Shown piece after piece: positions 57,038-64,000 of a stretch of 64,000 nucleotides of DNA. Positions within the stretch are counted from its first letter, which is position 1, and each line of letters starts with the position of its first letter. Made by a program: the position numbers and the translations under genes. The notes beneath the pieces were generated by a model. That model searched no databases. It had not been told where the DNA came from and saw nothing but the letters and a program-made list of their open reading frames with translations. Source of the DNA: Methanomassiliicoccaceae archaeon DOK (GTDB lineage Archaea; Thermoplasmatota; Thermoplasmata; Methanomassiliicoccales; Methanomethylophilaceae); contig CP047880.1 in the NCBI GenBank assembly GCA_009911715.1, forward strand, positions 682,001 to 746,000, in the 5' to 3' direction.

Positions 57038-60031
57038 TCAGCTCCTCCCGTAGAGCGGGTGTATGAACCTGAACAGGTTGTAGTCCGCGTCGTTCTCGAA
57101 GAACAGCCTCATCCTGGAGACGTCCTCCAGGTTCTTGCACTGGACGGTGAGGCTGCCCTTACCCTGGACGATGGCCACTGGGTTGTGGGACCTCCATATG
57201 ACCTCCCCGTCGCTCCTCTTGAGCGGGATCCCCACGGCCACCTGCACCGCGATTATGGGCGGTATCTCGGTCACGTCGGGGTCGGTGGAGAACTCCATCC
57301 TCATGCCGCCCCTCTCGGCCTTGACGGTGTACCTGACCTTCCTGCATTCGGCGGAGTAGACGTCCACCACTATGCCGCGGGAGGCGATCATCTCGTCGTT
57401 GACCTTGTAGAGCGCGAAGATGTTGATGCACTTCTTGGCGGAGTGCCCCATGGGGATACGGATCTGCTTCTCGTCCATGTACTCCTCGCGCCTGACTGTC
57501 TTGATCTCTGCGTCGATGTCGTCGAGTCCGCGGGCCTCCCCGTTGGAGATGACCAGCTTCGCCTCCACGGCGTCGTCGGGCCAGGCCATGGTGATTATGC
57601 AGTCCTTGTTGCTGATTGTCTTCTCGACATCCCTGAAGGGCTTGAGGTTGGCGACCAGCATCTCCGTCCCCTTGATACCCACCTTGCCGCGGGGGATGAT
57701 GGGGTAGATGTACTGCACGGAGCCGTCCGGGAGCGAGAAGCGCATACCGTCGGAGTACTCCATGATGGGCTCTATGGGCTTCATCCAGGACACGATGTCG
57801 TCCATCTTGACCATGTTGCCCGGGATGGTGATCTTCTTCGGCGTGTAGAACAGCTTGACCGGTTCGGTGGTCCCCCACTTCGCTGTGTAGGTGCCGTCGG
57901 CCTTGTTCCACTTGATCTTCATGTCCTTGACGGGCTTTGGCGCGTCTACGGTGGTGCCGCTGAACACGACGCCCTGCGACCTCTCGACCTTGTTCCTGCC
58001 CTCGTACTCGGCGACGAACAGGTAGTGGTACTTCCTGCCGCCCACGAGCCCCATGTCGTCGTAGACGGTCTGGCCGTTCAGGGCGATCTCGGTGCCGATG
58101 CCGCTCCCGGTGCCGTCGGTCCTCCAGAGGCGGACTCTGGTGGCGCCGCGCGGCTTCTCGTACATAATGCGCAGTCCGCCGTCGATGGGCTCGAGGGTCA
58201 CGGCGTCGACCTCGGAGATGGTCATTACCGGGCCGATGTGGGCGCCCTCCTTGGAGAGGATGCCCCAGCGCTTGGAGTATATGGAGTAGTAGTACTCCAC
58301 CCCGGGCTCCAGGGTCTTGTCCACGTACACTGTGCCGGGGATCTCCGCCAGCGGGCGGGTCTCCTCGGTGATCTTCGGCAGGGAGTTCTTCTCCCTGTAG
58401 ATGCAGTAGGTGATCCCCGACGCGTCCGGCGGGGCCTCGAACTTGATGGTGAACGACCTGTCCCCGAGCTTGCCTATGGCGTCCGCGGGCCCCAGCGGGG
58501 GGTCGTCCCTCAGCTTGGCCTTGGCGACGGGGTGGTCGGGGCAGATCTCCACGGCCGCGACGTACAGGGCCATCTTCTGTGATTTGCTGTCCGCGACGGC
58601 CGCCTTCTGGCAGTACATCTCCGCAGCCTTGTGGCGCGTGACGCAGTCGCCGTACTTCTGCTTCAGCTCCAGGTCGTCGGCGAGGGCGTCGGGGAACTGG
58701 TCCACCATGCTCTCGCAGGCGGCCTTGGCCTCTGCGAACTTGCCCTTGTTGTACGAGTCCAGGATGAGCTTCCTCATCGTGGACAGGTTGGTCTTGGCCT
58801 TCTGGAGCTCCAGGTCCATGCCGGCGATGCCGTTGAACCCCGAGTAGACGTCCTTGAGCTGCGTGAGGGACTTCTCGGCCTTGCCGATCTTCCCCTTCTG
58901 CATGTTCATGCGGAAGTCCAGGGCGAGCCTGTTGGCCTTCTCCATCCCCTCCTTGAAGTTGAACCCGCACTTTATGCAGATCACGTTCTTGGACTGCTGC
59001 GCGGTGCCGCAGGCGGGACAGACGGTCTTGAAGTTCTTGCCGCATGAGGGGCAGAACACGGTGTTCGGACCCGCCTGGACCATGAGGCCGCACTCCGGGC
59101 AGCGGATCATGGTCGACTCGGCGTCCGAGAAGTTGGCCGCGATCTTCTTCTTGTGGCAGAAGGACTGCAGGATCTGGATGGCCATCTTGGAGTCGATGTC
59201 CTTGGTCAGGTGGGCGTTCATCAGCTCGTCGATGTACTTCCTGGTGAGCTGCGTGGTGTACTCCTGCTCGATGGTCTCCATGACGGGGACCAGGGCGCGG
59301 TTGCACTTCCCGTAGGCTATGAGTGTCGCCAGCTCCTTGTCCGGCTCCAGGACGAGCTTCACGCTCCTCATGCTCTGGATGTAGGAGTCCTGCTCGGGCA
59401 GAACGTCCGGGCGGACGCTGTTGACCCTCTTGTCGCAGACATCGAACGCGGACCTGATCTGGGAGTACGAGCTGCCCTCGGTGAGAGGGTCGATGTTGAT
59501 CTCGAGGTTGGGGTGGCCGATGAGCGTGTTGAGCATCTCGATCGGCGTGTAGACGTCGACCGCCCTGAGTCCCTTGTAGGCGTTGAGCACCTTGTCGCTG
59601 GCGGGCTTGGGGGGATTTCCCTCCTTGATGCCGGCGAGCTTGAGGACGTCGCTCTTGGTCACGCCCTCCCAGTGGAGCTTCTTGGTGTAGCTGTCCGCCG
59701 CGCCGGGGAGGGCTATGTAGGAGCCGTCGCTGAGGATGATGCAGTCCATCCTCAGCTTCTGGACCTTGCCCTTGAGGATGCTCTGGGCGTCGCTGAACTC
59801 CTTCCTCTTCAGGACGGGGTCCTTCATGACCCTCTCCATGTCGGAGGTCATCTCGACCAGGCGCTCGGACTTGAAGCGCTGCTCGGTGTCGTTCTGCTTG
59901 TTCCTGCTGTCGTTGGCCCATTTGCCCCTCTTGGTGTCGATCTTCTTGAGGATGGCCTCGGTGCTGTAGGTGGACTCCTTCAGAGGGTTGAGTCCCAGCA
60001 GCTGACAGTAGTTCTGTCTCTTCTCTGCCAT
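57038..60031 (-). CDS. 997-residue J-like, zinc-ribbon and FN3-like protein
   Basis: A large multidomain protein. Residues 1-75 (YCQLLGLNPLKESTYSTEAI, then MKDPVLKRKEF) have the spacing of a J-domain but lack the HPD tripeptide that stimulates Hsp70. Residues 315-380 hold three CxxC zinc ribbons (CPECG, CPSCG, CPACG, CIKCG). Residues 385-530 are helical. From about 540 to the end are at least four beta repeats like fibronectin type III (ITYCIYREKNSLP, then RVRLWRTDG). It is probably a scaffold linking Hsp70 to the GTPase. No signal peptide or membrane segment is visible. Confidence 0.75.
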   Translation of the reverse strand: MAEKRQNYCQLLGLNPLKESTYSTEAILKKIDTKRGKWANDSRNKQNDTEQRFKSERLVEMTSDMERVMKDPVLKRKEFSDAQSILKGKVQKLRMDCIILSDGSYIALPGAADSYTKKLHWEGVTKSDVLKLAGIKEGNPPKPASDKVLNAYKGLRAVDVYTPIEMLNTLIGHPNLEINIDPLTEGSSYSQIRSAFDVCDKRVNSVRPDVLPEQDSYIQSMRSVKLVLEPDKELATLIAYGKCNRALVPVMETIEQEYTTQLTRKYIDELMNAHLTKDIDSKMAIQILQSFCHKKKIAANFSDAESTMIRCPECGLMVQAGPNTVFCPSCGKNFKTVCPACGTAQQSKNVICIKCGFNFKEGMEKANRLALDFRMNMQKGKIGKAEKSLTQLKDVYSGFNGIAGMDLELQKAKTNLSTMRKLILDSYNKGKFAEAKAACESMVDQFPDALADDLELKQKYGDCVTRHKAAEMYCQKAAVADSKSQKMALYVAAVEICPDHPVAKAKLRDDPPLGPADAIGKLGDRSFTIKFEAPPDASGITYCIYREKNSLPKITEETRPLAEIPGTVYVDKTLEPGVEYYYSIYSKRWGILSKEGAHIGPVMTISEVDAVTLEPIDGGLRIMYEKPRGATRVRLWRTDGTGSGIGTEIALNGQTVYDDMGLVGGRKYHYLFVAEYEGRNKVERSQGVVFSGTTVDAPKPVKDMKIKWNKADGTYTAKWGTTEPVKLFYTPKKITIPGNMVKMDDIVSWMKPIEPIMEYSDGMRFSLPDGSVQYIYPIIPRGKVGIKGTEMLVANLKPFRDVEKTISNKDCIITMAWPDDAVEAKLVISNGEARGLDDIDAEIKTVRREEYMDEKQIRIPMGHSAKKCINIFALYKVNDEMIASRGIVVDVYSAECRKVRYTVKAERGGMRMEFSTDPDVTEIPPIIAVQVAVGIPLKRSDGEVIWRSHNPVAIVQGKGSLTVQCKNLEDVSRMRLFFENDADYNLFRFIHPLYGRS

Positions 60032-60044
60032 GTGACGTCCTCAA

Positions 60045-62108
60045 TCACTCGTGCTCGGAGAGGTTGGTGCGTCCGGGTCCGCCCTCCCTGACGGAGAGTC
60101 CCATGTTGCCGGACGTGATCGCGGTCGCGATGGTTCCGAACGTGTCGCCGAGCCTGTCGATGGTTGTGAACAGGGCGCCGTCGTCGACGGTGGCGATCTG
60201 CCTGAGGAACGATGTGTCGGCCTCGCCGAGACCGACCGCGATGATCGTGATGTTGTCGGACCTGCATCCCATGGCCTGCTCGACAGCCTTGTCCCTCTTG
60301 CCCCAGATTCCGTCGGTCAGCACGACGATGATGCCGACTCCGGGCCTGGCGAGCATGCTGCGGGCGACGTCGAGCGGGCTGGCGTCCGTTCCCCTTCCGA
60401 CCATCTTGACCTTGAGGTCGTCGATGGAACCGAGGATCGTGCGCGGGTCGTTGCTGAGCTCCTGGACGACCTTGATCTTGTCGCCGAAACCGATGAGGGC
60501 GAAGTAGGTGTCCCTGTCCTGCAGGGTGTTGACGAAGTCGCGGATGGACTGCTTGGCGGCCTCGATGGGCTCGCCGTCCATGCTCCTGGACAGGTCGACG
60601 CAGATCGCGATGTTCTTGAGGATGGCCTCGTCGCTGGGTCTGTCCCTCGGGCTTCCGCCCATCCACCTGATGTCCTCGGGCACGGGCTGCGCCTCCACCT
60701 GGAGGGGCTCCCCGTCCTGGAAGGCGGTGATGTTGACGACCCCGTTCTCGTCGTAGTTGTACTCGATGTCGACGATGACTCCCTGGCCCCTGTTGTAGAA
60801 GCCGGAGATGACGACCTTGGCGAGGACGTTGCAGTCGAGGGGCACCCTGGACTCGCCCTGGAGGGTGAAGACCTCGATCTTGTCCGTGACGTTGCCCTTC
60901 TTGATGGTGAACTGCCTGCGGACGGTGCAGGGGACCTTGGAGTTCCTCTTGATCATGATCTCGTTGACGAACTTCTTCCCGTCCTGGCTGACGGAGAGGA
61001 TCCCGAGGCTGTGGGCGGTGACGTCGGCGATCTGCATGGCCCTGAGGCCGGTGGCGTTGCTGCAGTAGAGCTCCGCCGTGATGGCGGCTCCCTTGGCGAC
61101 CGCGAGGTCGGTGTCGCTGTGTGCGATGACCTCCCTGCCGGTGAGGTCCTTGAGGAACCTGGCGACGGACGGCATCCTGGTGGATCCGCCCACGAGCAGG
61201 ATCTCGTCGATGTCGGTCCAGGACATTCCGAGGTCCTGGATCAGGTCGACGCAGACGTCCTTGGTGGCCACGAGGAGATGCTCGGTCATGGACTCGAACT
61301 CGTCCCTGGTCAGGGTGTACTTTGCGCTGTAGCCGTCGTAGTTCAGGGGGATCGTGACGCTCTCGGCGATGGACAGCGTCTTCTTGTATCCCTCCGCGGC
61401 GACGATGAGCTCGTTCTTTGTGGGGAGGTCGTCCCTGGGGTCCACGTCGAACTCGTCGATGAACTGGTCGCAGACGTATTTGACGATGGCAGCGTCCCAG
61501 TCCTTCCCTCCGAGGATGTGGTTCCCCTCGGTTCCGACGACCTCGATGTTCCCCTTGCTGATCCTGACTATGGTGACGTCGAAGGTTCCTCCTCCCAGGT
61601 CGTAGACCATGACGGTCTTGTCGGAGGAGTGCTTGTACCCGTACGAGATCGCGGCCGCGGTGGGCTCGTTGATGATCTTCGGGACCTTGACGCCGCAGGA
61701 CTCGCCGGCGCGGATGGTGGCGGTCCTCTGGAAGTCGTTGAAGTAGGCGGGGACCGTGATGACTGCCTCGTCGATCTTCTCGCCGGTGGCCTTCTCGGCA
61801 TCGGCGATGAGGTGCTTGAGGAGCATGGCGCTCAGGTCCTCGGAGGTGTAGTCCTTTCCGTTGAAGCTGACCGCGATGGATCCGTCTCCCATGTTCCTCT
61901 TGAAAGCCGCGGCATTGACTCCGGTTCCGTTGGACTGCATGTCCTTGGCGTCCTCGCCCACGAGAATGTCGCCGTCGTCGAGGAAGCATATCACAGAGGG
62001 GGTGATCTCCTTTCCGAAGGCGTTGGGAATCATAATCGGTTTGTTGGAGTTTCTGTCATATCTTGCAACTGCAGAGTACGTTGTTCCGAGGTCTATTCCA
62101 ACCTTCAT
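60045..62108 (-). CDS. Hsp70 fused to a VWA domain
   Basis: A 687-residue fusion. Residues 1-480 are a typical Hsp70 (KVGIDLGTTYSAVARY, VYDLGGGTFDVTIV, ILLVGGSTRMP, then the beta substrate-binding part with LGILSVSQDG). From about residue 500 a VWA domain follows with a full MIDAS metal site: DLSRS, the Thr in GRGTDAS, and VLTDG. The lid helix is replaced by the VWA, so the chaperone may present clients through VWA contacts. MKVGIDLG is the start; the frame extension of 19 residues covers the promoter. It leads the operon and its start lies under palindromic operators. Confidence 0.9.
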   Translation of the reverse strand: MKVGIDLGTTYSAVARYDRNSNKPIMIPNAFGKEITPSVICFLDDGDILVGEDAKDMQSNGTGVNAAAFKRNMGDGSIAVSFNGKDYTSEDLSAMLLKHLIADAEKATGEKIDEAVITVPAYFNDFQRTATIRAGESCGVKVPKIINEPTAAAISYGYKHSSDKTVMVYDLGGGTFDVTIVRISKGNIEVVGTEGNHILGGKDWDAAIVKYVCDQFIDEFDVDPRDDLPTKNELIVAAEGYKKTLSIAESVTIPLNYDGYSAKYTLTRDEFESMTEHLLVATKDVCVDLIQDLGMSWTDIDEILLVGGSTRMPSVARFLKDLTGREVIAHSDTDLAVAKGAAITAELYCSNATGLRAMQIADVTAHSLGILSVSQDGKKFVNEIMIKRNSKVPCTVRRQFTIKKGNVTDKIEVFTLQGESRVPLDCNVLAKVVISGFYNRGQGVIVDIEYNYDENGVVNITAFQDGEPLQVEAQPVPEDIRWMGGSPRDRPSDEAILKNIAICVDLSRSMDGEPIEAAKQSIRDFVNTLQDRDTYFALIGFGDKIKVVQELSNDPRTILGSIDDLKVKMVGRGTDASPLDVARSMLARPGVGIIVVLTDGIWGKRDKAVEQAMGCRSDNITIIAVGLGEADTSFLRQIATVDDGALFTTIDRLGDTFGTIATAITSGNMGLSVREGGPGRTNLSEHE

Positions 62109-62113
62109 TTCCC

Positions 62114-62246
62114 ATCGAATTTCGTAAACGCATATTAATATAAAAACATCAAGACGCAGTGACACTTTGTCCTACGAAATTCGTAGCAGATATAACACTG
62201 GCACCTAAACTAATTTCACGGGTCAGGTCGGATACGAATGTCGTAG
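62114..62246. promoter_or_regulatory. Three TACGAA-TTCGTA operators before the chaperone operon
   Basis: Site A at 62114-62127 (ATCGAATTTCGTAA) lies between TATA and ATG, site B at 62172-62186 (CTACGAAATTCGTAG) is a perfect 7-base-arm palindrome, and site C at 62232-62246 (ATACGAATGTCGTAG) is a near match. Centres are about 59 bases apart, roughly six helical turns. The TATA-like TTTTATATTAATATG lies between A and B. Confidence 0.7.
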
Positions 62247-62255
62247 GCGCCGGCG

Positions 62256-62615
62256 TCATCCCTCCTCGCCCACATGTTCCAGGGCCGTCTCGAGGACCGT
62301 CTTCACGTGGTCGTCGCAAAGTGAGTAGTAGATGGACCTCCCCTCCCTGCGCGAGGTCACGAGGTGGGCGTCCCTAAGCATCCTGAGCTGATGTGAGACC
62401 GCCGACATGGACATACCCAGGGTCTCGCTGATGTCGCACACGCACATCTCCCCGGCGTCTAGTGCCAGCATTATTTTCACCCTGGTGCCGTCCCCGAAGA
62501 TCTTGAAGAAGTCGGCAAGCTGTTCGACCGTCTCGGGGTCGGGCATGAATCCGCTGGCTCTCTCGACAGCGTCCTTGTGCACCTCATGTGCCTGGCATAC
62601 GAGTTCCTCGTCCAT
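62256..62615 (-). CDS. ArsR/SmtB-family regulator
   Basis: A 119-residue winged-helix regulator: FKIFGDGTRVKIMLAL, the recognition helix in MSMSAVSHQLRMLRDA, and the wing VTSRREGRSIYYSL. The metal-sensing motif in helix 3 is present as EMCVCDI (C-x-C), so it may respond to a soft metal or to thiol oxidation. It is cotranscribed with the small membrane gene upstream (1-base gap). The palindrome before that gene (62845) and those before the Hsp70 operon make it the prime candidate regulator of both. Confidence 0.92.
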   Translation of the reverse strand: MDEELVCQAHEVHKDAVERASGFMPDPETVEQLADFFKIFGDGTRVKIMLALDAGEMCVCDISETLGMSMSAVSHQLRMLRDAHLVTSRREGRSIYYSLCDDHVKTVLETALEHVGEEG

Positions 62616-62616
62616 C

Positions 62617-62799
62617 TCAGCTCTGCCCCTTCATGCGGAAGAACATGATGACCATCACTATGACGGCGATCAGGGCAACCACGCCGGCGACGGCCCCGAT
62701 GACCGCGATGTGCTCTGGGACGAGAACCACTGCGAAGGACAGGATGATGAGAATCGTGGCGAGAATCGCCGCGGCTGTGACCAAAGGTCCCTTCGTCAT
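62617..62799 (-). CDS. 60-residue two-span membrane protein
   Basis: Two hydrophobic segments (ILATILIILSFAVVLV and IAVIGAVAGVVALIAVIV) with a short loop and a basic tail (FFRMKGQS). It is a small gene in front of the ArsR gene with a 1-base gap. The function is unknown; it might sense or export the ArsR effector, but nothing in the sequence shows this. Confidence 0.65.
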   Translation of the reverse strand: MTKGPLVTAAAILATILIILSFAVVLVPEHIAVIGAVAGVVALIAVIVMVIMFFRMKGQS

Positions 62800-62844
62800 G
62801 GAGACGGGATTGTCATTCTCATTGAAAAACTGTCCAGTCCCGGA

Positions 62845-62859
62845 CTACGAAAATCGAAG
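62845..62859. promoter_or_regulatory. ArsR-operon copy of the operator
   Basis: CTACGAAAATCGAAG matches site B of the chaperone promoter at 13 of 15 positions. It lies about 45 bases upstream of the small membrane gene, in its promoter. Confidence 0.6.
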
Positions 62860-62907
62860 ACGATCCGACGGCAAGGCTCATATCGTCCGCTGGCTCATGC
62901 GGGTTGC

Positions 62908-63837
62908 ATGACGGATCCCGCGGAGCTCTGCGACAGGGCTGTTAGATTGTACCCCACCGACCCGGAGGCGGCTTACGACCTCTTCGTCGAGGCCGCCCAG
63001 CAGGGCTTCCCCAACGCCTTCTTCGGACTGGCGGAGATGAAGATGTCCGGCGTAGGCACGGAGCGCGACCCCGAAGGGGCACTAGAACTCTACACAGCGG
63101 CTGCGGAGGCCGGTCATCCGCCGTCGATGTACCGTCTTGGCGCCTACTACAGCGGAGCCGCCGGGGCGGGGGAGGACCCCGAGAAGTGCAGGTTCTGGTT
63201 CGAGAGGGCGGCCAACGCCGGGATGGCGCAGGCCTATCCGGAGATCGCGGGGATATACCTCTACGGCTACGGCACCCCTCAGGACACCGTCAAGGCTTTC
63301 CACTGGTACAGCAAGGCGGCCGAGGCGGGAGACCCCCTGTCGATGTTCAAGGTCGGGTACATGCGCTCCGAGGGTGTGGGTGCCGAGAAGGACATGGACG
63401 AGGCGGTCAGGATGTTCAGGATGTCGGCGGTCGCCGGGGTCCCTGAGGCGATGTTCAAGATGGCCACCCTGGCGAGGGACGGTGTCGTCCCGGGCGGCGC
63501 GAAGGCGGCTCTGTCATGGTACCGTTCCGCGTCAGACGCGGGGTTCATGCCGGCCACGTTCAACATGGCCACGATGTACTACGAGGGCGAGGGGACCGGC
63601 AAGGACCTGGAGAAGGCGTTCGAGCTCTACAGCAGGGTCGCCGACACGGGGGACGGCGACGCGCTGTTCATGGTCGGCAGGATGTACTTCGAGGGTCTAG
63701 GGGTGGAGAAGGATCAGGTAAGGGGTTTCGAGTTCTTCGGGAGGGCGGCGGCTGCCGGCAACAGGATCGCCCAGGAGTTCGTCGAGGACATCCGTCGCAG
63801 GCAGAACACGCAGCTCATCCACATAGACGGGAGCTGA
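62908..63837 (+). CDS. Sel1-repeat protein, 309 residues
   Basis: About seven Sel1-like repeats (YDLFVEAAQQGFPNAFFGLA, ALELYTAAAEAGHPPSMYRL and so on). There is no signal peptide. Same family as the 606-residue protein at 33 kb, shorter and more divergent. It is divergent from the ArsR operon, 108 bases apart. ATG 62908 follows a weak TATA-like CTCATATCG; a frame extension covers the ArsR promoter. It probably scaffolds protein contacts. Confidence 0.88.
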   Translation: MTDPAELCDRAVRLYPTDPEAAYDLFVEAAQQGFPNAFFGLAEMKMSGVGTERDPEGALELYTAAAEAGHPPSMYRLGAYYSGAAGAGEDPEKCRFWFERAANAGMAQAYPEIAGIYLYGYGTPQDTVKAFHWYSKAAEAGDPLSMFKVGYMRSEGVGAEKDMDEAVRMFRMSAVAGVPEAMFKMATLARDGVVPGGAKAALSWYRSASDAGFMPATFNMATMYYEGEGTGKDLEKAFELYSRVADTGDGDALFMVGRMYFEGLGVEKDQVRGFEFFGRAAAAGNRIAQEFVEDIRRRQNTQLIHIDGS

Positions 63838-63838
63838 A

Positions 63839-63976
63839 TCACTCCTCGAGGGGCTGGAACTCGGACTTGGGCTCTCCGCAGACGGGGCAGCACCAGTCAT
63901 CGGGGAGGTCGGCGAACTTGACGCCTTCCGCCTCCTCATCGTAGATGTATCCGCAAAGGGGGCATCTGTATTTCAT
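63839..63976 (-). CDS. Rubredoxin
   Basis: A 45-residue iron protein, complete: [18 protein letters not shown] at the start and [12 protein letters not shown] near the end give the four Cys of the Fe(SCys)4 site, with DLPDDW between. It carries single electrons, commonly to superoxide reductase or rubrerythrin in anaerobes; no partner gene is visible before the window ends. It converges with the Sel1 gene, 1 base between the two stops. Confidence 0.95.
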   Translation of the reverse strand: MKYRCPLCGYIYDEEAEGVKFADLPDDWCCPVCGEPKSEFQPLEE

Positions 63977-64000
63977 GTAACGGCGTTATCCCCCATTGCT

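Noticed and set aside
60051-62138. 695-codon + strand frame opposite Hsp70-VWA
   Set aside because: Antisense shadow; all Hsp70 and VWA motifs are on the minus strand.
1-64000. CRISPR array, rRNA genes, insertion sequences
   Set aside because: No regularly spaced repeats, no rRNA sequence and no transposase or terminal repeats were seen anywhere in the window.

Overview
The window is from a methanogenic archaeon, most likely a member of the Methanomassiliicoccales. The evidence is archaeal information processing (TATA-binding protein, ABCE1, archaeal MetG) and a large share of genes with a TATA-like box about 25 bases before the start codon and no leader. It also carries two methanol methyltransferase operons (mtaCB), a RamA-type corrinoid activator, and no TAG stop codon in any gene whose end I read. 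Avoidance of TAG fits a lineage that decodes UAG as pyrrolysine; no pyl gene lies in the window, so the placement is inference. GC is high in genes and falls sharply in several promoters.

Layout. 1-3.0 kb: a coiled-coil protein, a prephenate-dehydratase-like protein, a candidate structured RNA, a small Cys-rich protein and a DUF5685 protein. 3.1-4.6 kb: an 11-cysteine peptide directly followed by a radical SAM/SPASM enzyme, a compact RiPP-like cassette. 4.6-8.6 kb: sulfur assimilation (metA, cysK, siroheme reductase) and a corrinoid adenosyltransferase. 9-14 kb: three MFS transporters and a CDF metal exporter. 14-24 kb: ABCE1, a RelE/Phd pair, a MATE exporter, metG, two PHP phosphoesterases and a Fic protein. 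24.6-30.4 kb: tbp, a YczE-like protein, tRNA-Cys, pyrK-pyrD and a SufS-like enzyme. 30-32.8 kb: a three-gene pilin-like operon, thpR and a low-molecular-weight phosphatase. 33-39 kb: a 606-residue Sel1 protein, another MFS, a SemiSWEET-like protein, a DUF362 ferredoxin protein, an AdoMetDC-like protein and an Imm5-like protein. 39.2-43.8 kb: a comE homologue with an in-frame UAG, an ABC transporter whose binding protein looks circularly permuted, and a nitroreductase.

43.8-52.1 kb is the energy-metabolism core. A CobW-like GTPase, a His-rich protein and RamA form one overlapping operon, back to back with two tandem mtaCB operons that share long identical DNA blocks. MtaB moves the methyl group of methanol to MtaC, RamA reactivates oxidised corrinoid, and the GTPase and His-rich protein probably handle a metal. 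Both mtaCB promoters carry TGGATG-N7-CATCCA.

52.2-64 kb: a universal stress protein, a tam pseudogene, and a five-gene operon of Hsp70-VWA, a 997-residue J-like/zinc-ribbon protein, a GTPase, a GrpE-like protein and a second Hsp70. Its promoter carries three copies of a palindrome that recurs before the neighbouring ArsR operon, so the two look like one small regulon. The window ends with another Sel1 protein and a rubredoxin.

The strongest candidates for undescribed biology are the Hsp70-VWA/GTPase operon with its regulator, the Cys-rich peptide plus radical SAM cassette, and the UAG-containing comE.
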